The position numbers were made by a program, and so were the translations under genes. From assembly GCA_905182995.1 (NCBI GenBank), contig CAJJDP010000051.1, positions 480,286 to 544,285 of the forward strand: a stretch of 64,000 nt of DNA, in the 5' to 3' direction. This DNA is from Paramecium octaurelia. Lineage: Eukaryota > Ciliophora > Oligohymenophorea > Peniculida > Parameciidae. Positions 1-12,931 of this stretch are shown piece after piece. Below the pieces are notes generated by a model. The model searched no databases. It was not told the origin of the DNA and saw only the letters and a program-made list of their open reading frames with translations. Each line of letters starts with the position of its first letter. Within the stretch, counting starts at the first letter, position 1.

Positions 1-1
1 A

Positions 2-3000
2 AATGATATTATATTCTTTCAAAGAAGCAATTTTGAAAATTCACAATTAAATAAATCAAAGAATGATAAATCTGCGAATAATTAATAAGATAAAAAGAAA
101 TCTGAAAAATAAATTAATCTATCCTAATAAGAAAAACCTTAGACCGATCAACCAAAAACAGAGCTATCCGCTATTGTAGACTATGAAGAAGATAAAGGCG
201 GACTATTAATAAGAGCGTTTAATGTGTCAGATGAGTTTTATGATATCAGAAAGTACTTTTATTAAATTTAAGGGTATATGCTTATTAGAAACACTAGAAT
301 AGGGTAAGAGGCTGCTAAATATATCTTAAAAACCATAAATTCATTATAAATCAATGATCCAAATAAATTAGCCCATTATAAAATTAGCAATCCAAGTGAA
401 ATATTTTTTTCAAAAACTGAGTATGTTTTTCTAAAGTTTTGCTTAGGATTTTGCTACATGTAAAATAGAGAATTGGAATTGGCATATGCCACATTTACAT
501 CCCTTGAATCAGATATTACATCAGCAGATCCTAAGACTTTAAAAAAGATCAATCAATCTAATATCAAATTTTATTAAGGACTTATTACCTTTATATCTGG
601 AGAAGCAGAAGATGCATTATAACTCTTTAATAGAGTGCTCTAGATCTCCAAAAACAGTCTTAAAGAAATCAATGAAAAAGCATACTATTAATTTATACAT
701 TATTATTTTCTGTTGTAACTTGATCAAGATGGTTATTTTGAAGCTTTTAAATATATTCAACAATTAAATGAATATCATGAATAATAATGCTAAAAGTATG
801 ATTACATAAGCAAAAGCTTGATCTTATCATGCTATAATCGAGGTAAAGCCTATTATGAAGTAAGTTAATTTGAACTGAGCAAATATTACTTCGATATATC
901 CCTTAAGCTAATATCTAACATTACACGTTCAGGTAGTGAAATGGACTCTCTTAGACTATTAAACTTAGGTTATTTGAGCTACTTACATTTTTTAACAAAT
1001 GATATGGAAAATATGAAATCGAATTTATAAAAGGCTATGAGTATTATGTAAGAAGCTTTGAGTAGTTTTCATTGTTTAGAGACAGTGGTGTTATTCTTTA
1101 ATTTTTTTGGATTTCTGCTAAAATCCCTTTATACAGATTTAGAAGATATGTACTAGTAGGTTGAACTGTTTTAATTAACAATAGATAATAATAAAAGAGT
1201 GAAAATAGATTAATTTTTCAAGAAATTTGTGTTTGGTAAGATGTTTTTTTACGCTGGAGATATTAAGAAAGCACAAGAACTGTTTTTGGATGCAGTCTAA
1301 TTACAATAATATTAGATTGCTGATGAATTAAGAATTAAATAGACATAAAATATTTCTGTTCATTAATTGAAGGAATTTTAATAAATAAAAATTCAAATGT
1401 TGAAGGATTATCAAGAATAACAAAAGAAGTTTAAGACCACTCTGCCACCACCAGAACGAGATAATTTAACTGTGAGATTGTTGATGGAAGTCTATGATTG
1501 GTTGGGATATATCTATATAAAATAAAACCAAGAGAAAAAGGCTATGTTATGCTATAAATTATACGAATAATACATGTACAATTTATTTAGATTTGAGTAA
1601 ACTTTGATTGATGAGTACACGATGAGATGGGCAAAAATCTAATTTTATTTACAAAAATATGATGAGAGTTTGAAGCTATTCTCATAACTTGCTTGTGATC
1701 TTAGAAAATAGAAAGTAGATGAGGATTTGTATTTTGAATATCAATAAATTCAAAGTGACATCAGTAGATGGATGGGATTGCTATATCTTTTGTAAAATAA
1801 AGATGCTTCAGCAAAGGTTGCTGTTGAACGATCTAAAGAAGAATTGATGAAACTGTATAAGCAGCAGCAAGTTAATGAAGTGTCTAAGACATAAACAAAT
1901 AATAGTAGAATAGGTACTTAATTAAGTGATCCTAAACTATTGTCATAAGAAAGAGAAGACTACGTGGCGAATTCATAATTTCAGGTATCGAACAGAGTAG
2001 AATATGTTGGAACTTCAATGATTTAGTTATAGATTTAAAGGAGGAATTTGATGGAACAGAATTATTTTAAATTGCAATAGGCTCCAGTTCTGATATTATT
2101 AGTATAAAACTATATGCGAGTAATTTGGGATTGTATTTCATTAAATTTGAAGAAGTTATCAATCAGTTATGTGGAGGAATTTTTGAGTTTTATAGAGAAG
2201 GATAAATATTTAAATAGTCCCATTTTTGAAAATGCCCTAAAAAGTTCAATCAGGTCGGATGTTTATTTTTTGGTTGGATACATCTATGGGTAGAGAGGAT
2301 AGCATGAGGAAACCTTTATATTTTTTAAGAGATCATTCATCATAATTAGAGAACTGTATGAGAACAATCAATTAGATTAATAGTTAATAATAAAGATGAG
2401 TCTCATCTATGATTAAATGTCAAGAGTGTTAGCCAATTAAGGATTTTATATTGATGCCAAATCTTATTTATTGAATTCACTTCAATTATTTTAATAGGTC
2501 AAAAAGAAAACTAATCCTCTATAAATTGCTTATAAACATGCAAATTTAGGGAATCTCTTATTTAAATTAGGTTAATATACTGATGCAAGAATTCATACTG
2601 AAAGTGCTTTAGTGATATTTGAAGAGGAGTACGGAAAAGTGTCAGTACCAGTTTTACAAGTGAGAACAAAGCTGCTTGAGATTTTGCTGGCAAGAAATAA
2701 GAATTAACTGATTAGAAAAGCAACTTTATAATTGATTGAAACTTTTAAAATTGTTTGTGAAACTCATTACTCAACTAAATTAGATGGATAGATAGATAGA
2801 ATGATAGGAAGCTATCACCATAAATATGGAAATTACACAGAAGCATTAAATTTATATTTGACGGCGTTTATCAAATTACTTGATGATAATGAATAAGGGA
2901 TGTTGCTACTTAATCAATTATCCTAGGGGGAGAAGAATGTTAAGAATTTGTTGTAGATTAAGTCAAGCGATAGAGCTTCACTTGATATAGCCTTAACAAT

Positions 3001-4447
3001 ATGTCAATTATATGTAGATAATTTATAATTTGAAAATGCCTATGACTTATTAATCAAATTGCTGGATTTAAGTTAAGGTATTGATTATGATCCACCAGAG
3101 CTTGGAAAAATCGCTGTATTAGGACATGACAAAGATGAAGATATTCATAGTGGTTCAGAAGGAATTTTAAAAATTATCTCTTGTTTCAATAGAATTGATA
3201 CGAAAAAAGGTAATCTTACAGTTTTCGAAATTAGAAGGACTGAAATATTTGAGCTGCTCAAATCCAAAAGACATATTAATCTATTGTTTATTGCAGATAT
3301 TTACAGATTGTTGGGATAGATATTAAATTTTTGGGAAAGACAGCGCTTTGAAGCATACTTTTTTCCTAATTATCCTGCAATCATTTCAAAATATTATGGA
3401 AGCTAATCAAAATTTTAGAGTTAGAAATCTAAAGTAAAGAATGTTAGAGGATAATAAATTGACGAATATCAAAACTAAATATTTAACCTTTTGATTGATG
3501 CCTTAATCATTTATCAAGAGGCAATAGGGGACTATCATACACATTTCGTTGAAACATTGTATCTCTTATCGGAAAGATAGTACTTATTAGAATAATATGA
3601 GGATTTATCCAAATAAGCAACTCAGGTCATTGGCCTTCTTAAATAATTAAAATTGTCATTCCCTATAAAATAATGGAAATTAATGCTTACATAAGTCAAG
3701 ACTAATTTGCAAAATTGTAAAGCTTATAAATAAATATTGTCAATTATTCATAGGTATAATCTGGATTCAGGATATAAGGATTTGGAAAATACTGAAGAAA
3801 ACTTATTTGAAAAAACTATGGTAAAAGTTAAACAAATTATATTGGGGGAAAAGAAGAAAAAGGCTAAAAAAATAATCAAAATTAATAGAGATGGATTGGT
3901 TGCTATTGCTTGTTTGATTCGATCGGAAGAAGAAGAATTTATATATTTTCTTGATAATCTTGATACTCAACATGAGGAACAAATAGTAACTCGATTGACA
4001 GTTGAAGTCAATTTTGCAAAATAACAAAGAGCAATTTACGATTTCAATAATCTTTAAGCTTCCTCTCCATATCAAAATAATACGAATAATTAATACAAGT
4101 CACAAACTCCTAAACATTAGAAAGATGAGAAAACATTTTTTGCATAGAAACAAAGATATCTTGATACTACAAAGGAACTATTGCCACAGTAATAGAGAGT
4201 GTTATTTGAAGGATTGAGAGGCATGAAACAAATTAAGAGATTCATTAGAAGGTATTTAAGAAGAAAAATCAAGGCAAAATTAAAGAGAGATTAGGATGAA
4301 AAACAAAATATATATTTAGAAGGTAATGACTCTATTATAAGATTTGAAATATCTAATCTTTTATACGAAATGAAATAGATAAAAATTATTATTATCACCC
4401 TATTGGGATAATCATACTATAACTAAAAGAACTAGGATGATGATTGA
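2..4447 (+). CDS. Large TPR-type helical protein, 5' end outside window
   Basis: The frame is open from base 2 to a TGA at 4445-4447, giving about 1,481 residues without an obvious intron; the true start lies upstream. Many TAA and TAG codons are read as glutamine. Most of the chain is amphipathic helix in degenerate TPR-like units, for example LGNLLFKLGQYTDARIHTES around residues 850-880 and HHKYGNYTEALNLYLTAF around residue 940. Near the C-terminus (about 1415-1440) is a basic IQ-like stretch, MKQIKRFIRRYLRRKIKAK, that could bind calmodulin; this is inference. No signal peptide or catalytic motif is visible. A scaffold role is likely but the partner is unknown. Confidence 0.75.
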
Positions 4448-4499
4448 TTTATATCATATATGTATAATAACAATTTTCATCTAGAAATGATTAATGTTT

Positions 4500-6035
4500 T
4501 CATAGCTCAATTTACATTTCATCATCTAAATTTGAACTCTTCTAATTATATTCAATTAGTTATTCTGTTAATTTACCATCTCTATCGAATTCTATTTCTG
4601 TCTTTTTCAGTTGTTAACCTACTATATTTTCAATTATTGCCTTTTAAAATTAATCTATAACTAACTTATGGCACTTTTATTAGCAGATTGGACAAATCCA
4701 TTTGTTTTCTACTTAATTTAATTTAACAAATATTTCTAAATCAAAACATTAAATGTGAGTACATCTAAATCCTCTCCCAGGAATTTTCATAAGGTTCAAA
4801 GTCTGTATATCTAATATTGAAACCTTTAATGTGGATTCGCCTATTTAATTAATGAATGTTGCAATTCGGTTGGATGATTCTTGAATTGACACTGATTAGT
4901 CCTTTTATAAATCATATAAAAAATCTCTAGGAGTAATAACTTTAACACTATAAACTGCAAATAGATAATAGTTGTGATTCTCAGTCTGTTATTTCTGATT
5001 AATATTCAATTACATAAGCTATTTAAATATAGATTGTTAGTATAGAATTGTGATTCTATTGGTTGATCCAAATTTGACTGATTAAGTTACAATATAAGAT
5101 TCGCCACTCCTTTAACCCATTTTCGAATCAAATTATATCACCTTTAAATTATTTAAATATATCTCTCCTGATTCTGGCCAAGCTAATTTATCAACATTTC
5201 CTATCTAAAGACATCTCATTTAAATTTAATAGTCTGATTCAGAATAAGGACATTCAAATAGTAAAGTCTTTTCTTTGTTTTCGTCTACCAAATTTATAAT
5301 TTCTGGTTAATGTAATACGGATATTACTTTCTCCAAAGGACTTGCAAATGACAATTGACATGCTGGACACATAAGGTTCGTTTACTTATCCTATTGTTAT
5401 TTTTGTATGCAACAAGAATGATAATACTCTTTACACCCTTTGCATCTGAGTGTTTGAGCAGTTTCGATTAATTCTTCATTTGCTTTAAAACCCCTAATTT
5501 TACATAGGCATTATGGGCAATTCTTTTTTTAAGTAAATTTAGTAGTTTATTTTTTGATTGAAGTCTCGATTTAGTGGTTCAATATTTGAATCTCTCTTTT
5601 CTTAATAACGTTGATTGCCTTTTTTTTAGAATCAAGCAACTCCATTATTTTCAGATTTGTGTTTTTTACTATGTTTTGTAATATCTAATGCTTGTAAAAT
5701 ATCGGATCTTCATAGGGTAGGAGAGAACCATATATTAAGCTTTTTAAGTTAGTTGGGTTTGAATAATTGATCTCTGGACTATTGAGTAATGCTATTTGTC
5801 TTATTTTTAGCAAATGCTTAATGAGGTATTCTGGTATGACGATTAAGAATTGTTGTCTGCTTTCAAACTTAGGAGCACTTAATAATCTTAATATATCTGC
5901 TTGCTCGCTTTCTTCAATTTCATCTAAGCCGAAATCCATTATGCACGTTTTTATGTATAAAGGAATTTAGGTGTCTATTTCACTTTTTAATTTTCTTAAC
6001 TCTAATTAGTTTTCTACTTCAGCTTGCTAAATCAT
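4500..6035 (-). CDS. SIZ1/PIAS-type SUMO E3 ligase (PHD + PINIT-like + SP-RING)
   Basis: The product is 511 residues from the ATG at 6035. A PHD finger lies near residues 165-215 (CPQC, CKGCKEYYHSCC, CPAC). A PINIT-like region follows, then an SP-RING at about residues 410-460: KIPGRGFRCTHIQCFD followed by WICPICQQK. In PIAS/SIZ proteins the SP-RING recruits the SUMO-loaded E2 and the PINIT region positions the substrate, usually in the nucleus. PHD plus SP-RING in one protein is the plant SIZ1 arrangement. The same frame stays open upstream to a TGA at 6366-6368 with no further ATG, so an upstream first exon carrying a SAP-like region is possible. The stop lies 52 bases from that of the neighbouring TPR gene (convergent). 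Confidence 0.88.
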
Positions 6036-6365
6036 CACTTTGTGAAATATAAAAATCAATTTTTCTATCTATCTCAAAAAACCTACATTCCAAATATTTA
6101 TGTCCTTTTTAGTATTTAAATTATAAACAATTAATTTATTAATCTATTTTATGTATGGAATAATGTTACTAACTCGTATTTAACACTTGTTAATACCATA
6201 AAATAATAGATCTTTGCAGATTCTAGATACAAAACCAGAATTAATAATAATAATGAAGGAATTTGAATTTGATATATATTAAATTTCATTTAAAATCTTG
6301 GGGATTTCGAAGAGTTGTTTTTGTTTTTTTGTAACTTAAATTAGGGATTATGTACTATAAAGGAG

Positions 6366-6766
6366 TCAGGCTAACAAAAGGAATTTTAATTTATTAATAA
6401 AATTCCTTATATATATTTTTTTGTTCTTCCTTTAGTAAATGATTATTATTTTTAATGAATGTTTATTTAATTTAATTATATTAAATATCAATTTAAAAAC
6501 AAAATAATATTAATATTTCAATGAGTGTGTTAATCTTATGATTCTGAATATGATAATAAGTCCTTCTTCATTATGTGTAAATCTCCTTTAAAATATCTAT
6601 GATAAATTATTGAAAAATAATGAGCATTTCCTATGCATATTAGTCCCTTGAGTTTAAATAATTATTGCTCGAAATTCTGTATAAAGATGTTTGGGTTTGT
6701 ATCATTTAAAATTTAGATGAAAATCATTATGAGCTTATGGGGAAAATATAGATTTTAAATCATAAA
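6366..6766. other. Intergenic, no gene seen
   Basis: About 400 AT-rich bases between the open frame of the SUMO ligase and the next small gene. Apart from a 10-bp inverted repeat at 6378-6408 nothing recognisable was found on either strand. Confidence 0.5.
6378..6408. repeat. Perfect 10-bp inverted repeat
   Basis: AAGGAATTTT (6378-6387) and its exact complement AAAATTCCTT (6399-6408) flank an 11-base AT spacer. It could fold as a hairpin in a transcript or be a chance palindrome in AT-rich DNA. No terminator function is claimed. Confidence 0.5.
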
Positions 6767-7039
6767 TCACTGTTTTGAATGATCAGAATTATGATTCCAA
6801 CTGAATTCATCCTCATACTTACGGCTTACTTTTGAGGGGACAGGAGTGAATTAAGAAAATTTCATGGACAGTCTCTATTTGGTTGTAATGGATTCAAACA
6901 AGAAAGCTTCAAATTTTTTAACCTCTGGTGATGACATCATCTACTCGATTTCAGATGATTAATTTTATTGATTCTTCTTATCTTGATTAGATTGCGAATC
7001 TGATGGGGATTAAGCGAGCCTCAGCTTTATTTTACTCAT
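6767..7039 (-). CDS. Small Ser/Gln-rich protein, 90 residues
   Basis: An ATG at 7039 opens 91 codons ending in TGA at 6767-6769. The product begins MSKIKLRLAQ and is rich in Ser, Gln, Lys and Asn, with a central stretch EVKKFEAFLFESITTKQRLS that may be helical. No signal peptide, membrane segment or known domain is visible. Gln is written with TAA and TAG as in the other genes, which supports real coding. The 3' end might be longer if an unrecognised intron overlaps the stop. Confidence 0.5.
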
Positions 7040-7239
7040 TTATATTTATTTTGTCTATAAATATTCTAAAATAAAATTAATTTAACAATTTGCACTGGAA
7101 GTAATAAAATCAACCTTAATAAATAGAGTTTTTTTGTTAAATTAAAGAAAACCCTCAACTGAAAGATGAATGGATATAAAATTAGAAATGATAATTATAC
7201 TCGCCCTTAGAATTATTGATAAAATTAAATTTATCTGTT

Positions 7240-8285
7240 ATGAAGAAATTCGATAATTATGATTCATTTTTGAAACTAACAAATAGAATGTCAGAGAATT
7301 CAACCCCAATAGGAAATATAGTTTAAGTATAAAATCCATGATATTTTCAAAGCCAAAACCTCATTCTCACCCAACTATTCTAAATGGATTGAGGAATAAA
7401 AATACTTAATCTTATAAAACTCTATGTTCGCCTTCAAGGATTTTTGACTACTCTGATACTCCTGAAATAGCTTAAAACTAAAAAAATAAGTATGAAGCAA
7501 GTGAAAGGAAGCGATAAATAGAAGCAAATACTTAGAGAACTATTAATCCAAGTATTGAAAAATGCAATTCACCTCAACATTCGAGAATACAATCAAGCAC
7601 TCGTTACAATGTAAATTAGGAGAGTACCTACAAAGAACCCAAACGCTAAGTAAAGTAATGAATATTAATTAAAATTAGAGCATGTACTCAAAAATCATAG
7701 GATTTCAATCATCGAATAAATTTACCAATCAGCTAAGTAAATTGTTTTTTAATTTAAGATGTAAGTTAATGATGGCAATGAAGAATACGGAAATTCTCGA
7801 ACGCATAAAAAATCATCATCCATTCAGACTTTCGTTAATCTATAAAGTTCTCCTATTTAAAATGAATGTATAAGAATTAATTAACAATAGTCTTTTCAAT
7901 CTATACTGATAGAACTAGAGGAGTTCAATATGAAGATAGTTTTCGCCACTTGTTAACAAGTTATCAAAAGGCTAATTCAATCAAAAATGAAGGCAAAAAG
8001 AAATACCCCCAAAGCCGATTAATCTATGAATAGACAAAATTAGCAGAACAAAAAGTCTTAAAACCTCATAATAAGGTGTTTTAATAGAGTGAAAATGGAT
8101 AAAAGGTATAAAATTGTAGATAACACTTTAGGTAAAATAAATTAAAAAAGGGTAAGGAGATTAGAACTTAAATCAACAGAAGTCCAATTTTAAGATTTAT
8201 TGAAATATTTTTATTTATTTTCTCATCAAGTTATAAAAAATATGTTAATTACCTTAGGAATAATTAGAATAACTTATATATATGA
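7240..8285 (+). CDS. Unknown low-complexity protein with several tiny introns (model tentative)
   Basis: Coding character (Ser, Gln, Lys, Asn rich; TAA/TAG as Gln) moves between frames. The shifts are explained by candidate introns at 7327-7352, 7650-7678, 7737-7765 and 7868-7890 (26, 29, 29 and 23 nt). Readable segments include MKKFDNYDSFLKLTNRMSEN, SPSRIFDYSDTPEIAQ and DRTRGVQYEDSFRHLLTSYQ. A coding-like stretch also precedes the ATG at 7240 (PLELLIKLNLSV), so the start may lie further upstream. The last 40 codons look less like coding, and the TGA at 8283-8285 overlaps the ATG of the next gene. The family was not recognised. The first and third introns end in AAG. Confidence 0.4.
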
Positions 8286-8951
8286 AAAGTTCGTCACCAA
8301 AAAATTAATTAGTAATAGAGAAAAGAGGGTTGAGTGAACATGTCTAAGCTACAAGTATCAACTCAGGAAGCAGGAAATCGTCGATTGTGGTAAAGGAAGG
8401 CAATAATTTAAAGGGAAATCTATAAAGTATTTAAAAATAAACAGAGACAAATAACACTCATCTTAAGAAGGTTTCTAGTGCTGGAAAACTACTGATACCT
8501 AAAAGTTAGCATATTATGTTATTTGATAGATGATTAATCATAATAAAAATAAAAACGATTTTCCTCAAAAGAAGGAGATGGATTAAATGTAATTAGATCA
8601 GGTTATTTATACAAACAAATATCTCCAAAAGTAACTATGTAAGAAGATAAAATGAATGTTGTATTTGTTCAGGAACTAAATAAATATTAAATAAATAATG
8701 AGCCAACTTCACCAAAATCTCCAAAATTAACAGATGCTAATTTATTTATGCATGAAATGTCATAGAATGGATTTTAATTGAAAGGACCCTAATCACCACC
8801 ATCTCATGATATTCTCACAAATGGATAACTCAAAAATAAGATTCCCAAGAGTGTCTTAAGTCATCATCAAAATCTGATACCAACTTCTGGAAAGAAGATA
8901 AATGAATAAAAAACGAGCAAACAATATTAAAACACAGTAACCTACTATTGA
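8282..8951 (+). CDS. Ser/Pro/Lys-rich protein of unknown function, one 25-nt intron
   Basis: The gene starts MKSSSPKNQLVIEKRGLSEH. Removing a 25-nt intron at 8505-8529 (GTT...TAG) joins the two frames and gives 214 residues ending TVTYY. The middle contains repeated Ser-Pro/Lys motifs (PTSPKSPKL, PQSPPSHD) resembling proline-directed kinase sites and otherwise looks disordered. Without splicing an in-frame TGA stops translation at the exon junction. The ATG overlaps the proposed stop of the upstream model by ATGA, so the two could be parts of one gene whose joining intron was missed. Confidence 0.6.
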
Positions 8952-9142
8952 AAATGATTTGTAAACAGAATATACAACTTTTTACATTATTATACAATAT
9001 TAACTTATATTTGTCCTTATTCTTGTAATTCTTTCTACAAATTTTTTATTATAATTCTAAACTCTCTACTTTAAATTATTAAATCAATTATTATAAATGA
9101 TATTCCGTTTTTTAAAATAAAAATACTTAAAGTTCATCCGAA

Positions 9143-9569
9143 ATGGATGCTTTTGCTATATAAATCAAAACTACAGAAAATATGAAGTTTAGCTCATCCG
9201 TTGACACAGAATAATTACCTACTCCAATATAATTTTAATTTATTAAACAATTGTCATAAACATTTTATCTAGTAGAATTTTGTAAGTTATTTTCTTGAAA
9301 AAATGGATGGACTAGATAAGTTGAGGTGATAATAGAAATATTGTTAGAATGAGATGCTTACGAAGAGATTTGTAGAATTAATGAATAGTAAATCTTTTGA
9401 TGAAGAATTAAAATTGGACAGGCCATATAAATAAAAATATGATTCCAATATAAGATAAGGTTCAGCATATTAAGATAAATAAAGCACCAGGAATCAATTC
9501 TTTAAGAATTCCTCTAATTGGTAATTAATTGTAAGAAGGAGATCAATTTTGTTAACTTAAAAAAAATGA
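9143..9569 (+). CDS. Possible small gene, exon structure unresolved
   Basis: Two coding-like segments lie close together. One starts MDAFAIQIKTTENMKFSSSV at 9143 and runs to a TGA at 9296-9298. The other, from about 9354, reads MLTKRFVELMNSKSFDEELK to a TGA at 9567-9569. Both use TAA/TAG for glutamine. They probably belong to one gene joined by an intron in 9270-9353, but no single GT...AG choice restored a clean frame. No domain recognised. Confidence 0.35.
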
Positions 9570-10229
9570 AGAAAGAGATATAGATTATTTTATTATTCGC
9601 TTAAGTAAGTATGTCGTATATATTCAACATTCTTACTTCATTAAATATCCTTCTATAATAGATTGTTTATTTGATTATATCTTTAGATAATTATATATTA
9701 ATTAAGAAATATATTCTGAGATAGTTAATTTGACCAAACTATATTTTTCTATCTTTCAAAGAACCTTTATATAATTAATATATCCTTATAAAAGCCTCCC
9801 TTTTCTGCTGACTTACATTTATGTATAATTAATTGGAAGTTTTCATTAACCGAATATTAAGATTTAATCTTTACCTCATTTCAATGTTAATCTAATCTTA
9901 ATTCTTAATTGTAAAATAAATTAGGATAATTCTTATATACTTAAACTTGTTTAAAATAAGCTACATTTTGATTTCAAGAAACCATTTATTAAATAATATT
10001 CTATTATCATATCTATAAAATCAATATGCTAATATTTAACCTAAGTGATAGATTTTGTATCATAAATACAAGTGATTTTTAACAGTTGTTTAGTTTTAAT
10101 CATTAGCAATTCATATTATAGGAGCAATATAAATAACATAATTAATACATTTGTAAAATAGGACTAGATGAAAAACAAGATGCAAAATAAATGAAGAAAG
10201 TTAATGGAAAGATTAATAAATGAATAAAT
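9570..10229. other. Intergenic, no gene seen
   Basis: About 660 AT-rich bases. Scanning both strands gave only short open stretches without the codon character of the neighbours. Confidence 0.5.
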
Positions 10230-10865
10230 TCATTACTGTGAAGCTTTTCTATTTGATTATTATTGATTAATGGAGATTGAATGCTGTGAACTTCCTTTTC
10301 TAATTGAAACAATTATATTGTTCTTCAGCTTTTCAACTATGTTATTAATTTTTTGGGCTTCTTCTTCAAATGACACTGCCAATATGGGGAAGGCATTTTA
10401 GAAATCTTCGTCTGGTTTAAGTTCAGTTAAGACCAGATTGGCTAATTTTGACATCATTTGATTGAATGTGCTAGCAAATTTTCGGTCATTAAAAATGAGG
10501 TAATAATCTGACTCATCTATTCGTTTAATGATTTGTTATTCTCTCATGACTCTCTTCACATTATTTTGAATAATAATGGAAATATTTTGTTTGATCGCTA
10601 TACAATTGTTTAGTTTATCTCTAGTGTGCTAAGGTAGTTAAGACAGATTGCCAACTAGTTCTAGAAACATAGTGAATCTCTTAAAGAGCTACATAAGGTT
10701 TTAAACAGCCTCTTCTACGCCAGATTAATTCTTCAATTCTAATGGTAGGGATTGTCCAGCGGCTAAGGACGTAGATTCGAGACAGGGTTAATTGGAGTTT
10801 CGAATTGCTTCTTTTTCTTCTTGAGCTTTGTTTTTGCGCTTTTGGGCAGTACAGACTGGGCCCAT
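10230..10865 (-). CDS. Unknown helical protein, 211 residues
   Basis: An uninterrupted frame from the ATG at 10865 to TGA at 10230-10232 starts MGPVCTAQKRKNKAQEEKEA. The N-terminal 30 residues are highly charged and could be a nuclear-type basic segment. The middle (about 60-185) is predicted helix with heptad-like hydrophobics, for example LMQLFKRFTMFLELVGNLSQ and FNQMMSKLANLVLTELKPDE. The tail is Ser/Gln rich. No membrane span or catalytic motif. No intron is needed. It lies head-to-head with the gene starting at 11003, with 137 bases between them. Confidence 0.65.
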
Positions 10866-11002
10866 TTTATTTCTGTTTTGCTCTAAAATTAAATATAATA
10901 TATATATGAAAGGGGAAATTTATTTTAGTAGCACAAGGGTTTCAGGTTGATAAATACGAATATAGTTTTAAGATTTTATATAAATTTATTAAACTAATAA
11001 GG

Positions 11003-11662
11003 ATGTCCATCATAACCAGATTTGCTTCCTATTTCGTCAAAAGTAGAGTGATCAATTACTCATGTATGTATTGATTATGATCGACTCATCAATAGTGCAA
11101 GTGGATAGGATTATGACTGAGATGTGCAAGGCTGGACTTTAAGACCCAGAGGAAGGATTCTTAGAAAGAGATCCTATGACTTACTATGAATGCAGATTTT
11201 ATTCTCACATCGCTAGAAATTGGAATCCCAGACTGGAATCTTTGTAACTTATTGTATCTAAACCTTAGTGAAGTGAGTTAATATGAACTGGCAAGACAGA
11301 AATTTGTTTAATTTGAAAATCTATACTCATTCATCCTAGACCTACATAGATTGACTTGGGAGTACAGATCTCTGTACTTGGAATTGACTAAAGAAATTGC
11401 AACTCACAACACTTGGTTTAGAAGTGAATACACAACATTGACCTACGAGCATCATTTGGAAGAGGCTATCAATAAATACATAGACCTCTTAGATCAATTG
11501 AAGGAGTATCCTTTGTGGTAAGAGAGAGTCAAGGAAGAGATTGGATATTATTTGCATCTCATTTATAATTCTACAACACATTCCAGTTAAAGCAAAGAAT
11601 TGTTTGCTAAATTTGTAATCTTTCACTTCTATATTTAGGATAAATTATATTTCTTCAAATGA
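11003..11662 (+). CDS. Unknown conserved-looking protein, 200 residues, two introns
   Basis: The model starts MSIITRFASYFVKSRVINYS. Introns at 11064-11095 (32 nt, GTA...TAG) and 11244-11268 (25 nt, GTA...TAG) give 201 codons with TGA at 11660-11662. The body is rich in aromatic and charged residues, for example YECRFYSHIARNWNPRLES and HRLTWEYRSLYLELTKEIA. The first 15 residues are amphipathic with Arg and Lys, so a mitochondrial presequence is conceivable but not shown. Family not recognised. Both introns contain or precede in-frame TGA codons, which supports the splicing. Confidence 0.6.
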
Positions 11663-11910
11663 TAGCAATCCCAATGAAATATGTTAGTAATTACACAATA
11701 AATCGAATATATATATTCTACCATTTGTTATTATCTCCATAAGTATTGTGTTTTCCCGATGGTTCCATCTCTTCTCGAAAATTATACGAGTAATAATTGT
11801 CTTTTGACAATAAGTCATTAATATGGATTATTTGCTAATATCTTTAAAAGTATATGAGTTAAATTCTCTAAGATATCCCCATAGATATTAGACATTAAAT
11901 TAATAAAAAA

Positions 11911-12281
11911 ATGATTGAAGACGATGAATCTGAGGGCTTCTTTCAAATCAAGCTGCAGAAAAAGATAAAGAAGCATAGAAGCATACCTTTGAGGATTTAA
12001 AAACATTATGAATCCTTAAGTTTGATGCAGACCAAGGCAACTGATTAAGAATAATCAATTCTCTCTTTAATCCAAAAGCGAGGTGAATGTAATATTTACT
12101 AGTATTATTCATAGTCTATTCAAAAAATAAGTAAATTGTATAATGGAAGGAAAATATTTCTGAATCTCATTCAGCAAATTTTGTAAATCTGATCAAAAGT
12201 GAATCCGAAACTTTTGAAGATAGTCAATATAATTTCCAATAACCTATTGATGTCTTTCCTATGGGAAACTATTCAAACTGA
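11911..12281 (+). CDS. Small acidic/basic protein, 114 residues, one intron
   Basis: Starts MIEDDESEGFFQIKLQKKIK. A 26-nt intron at 12089-12114 (GTA...TAG) joins to a second exon ending PIDVFPMGNYSN before TGA at 12279-12281. An alternative 20-nt intron starting five bases earlier also keeps frame. The N-terminus mixes acidic and basic clusters, the C-terminal half is Ser/Asn rich, and no domain was recognised. An opposite-strand open frame here (11818-12006) is judged a shadow. Confidence 0.5.
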
Positions 12282-12931
12282 ATTCATTACAATGACAAAA
12301 TAATGAAATATTTATTTGTTTTTTTCCAATAATCATATATTTTTATATCGATCTACATTACTACTTTACCATTGCAAATACCTATGTACATAATTTCATT
12401 TGTAATGATTGTTATATCCGAATAACATACTAGCCCTAATATCAAAGATAATAAGCAAATGGATTTTTACTTTATCATATAAATGAAATGCCAAATAATC
12501 ATTAATTACCCAATCCGTTTTTTAAATGATAATCCAAATAGTCTATTAATGAAAAGATTGGTATACATCTATGTAAGTATTTACAATCTACTCAAATTAT
12601 GATAAGTCTTAGCAAGTACAAGAATGATTAAATTAAGTACTGAAATTACATAATAGTGAATAAATGGCATTGTCGATCAATCAAGTAATTCAATAATGAT
12701 ACTTGTTCTGCTCTGCCAATATATTACGAAAAAGGTGTTAATAAACAATAATTTAAAAAACTCTCAATAAGAATCAAAAGAGATAAGTAAATTATATAAT
12801 AATTAATTTTACATAGAATATTTTATTTACTCTTTAATTGATTCTAGCAATTACATTGAGAATAAATTCGAAGGTTTTATCATTACGAATTACGTAAATG
12901 AATGGATTTTTATTACAATAAATTAATTAAT
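12282..12931. other. Intergenic, no gene seen
   Basis: About 650 AT-rich bases upstream of the V-ATPase gene. No coding-like stretch or recognisable RNA gene was found by reading both strands. The promoter of the V-ATPase gene presumably lies at its right edge. Confidence 0.45.

Noticed and set aside
3803-4217. Standard-code open frames overlapping the first gene
   Set aside because: They lie antisense or out of frame to a 1,481-codon frame that needs only TAA/TAG reassignment.
10745-10790. tRNA-like stretch around GTCCAGCGGCTAAGG
   Set aside because: It sits inside a clean 211-residue coding frame and no cloverleaf could be formed.
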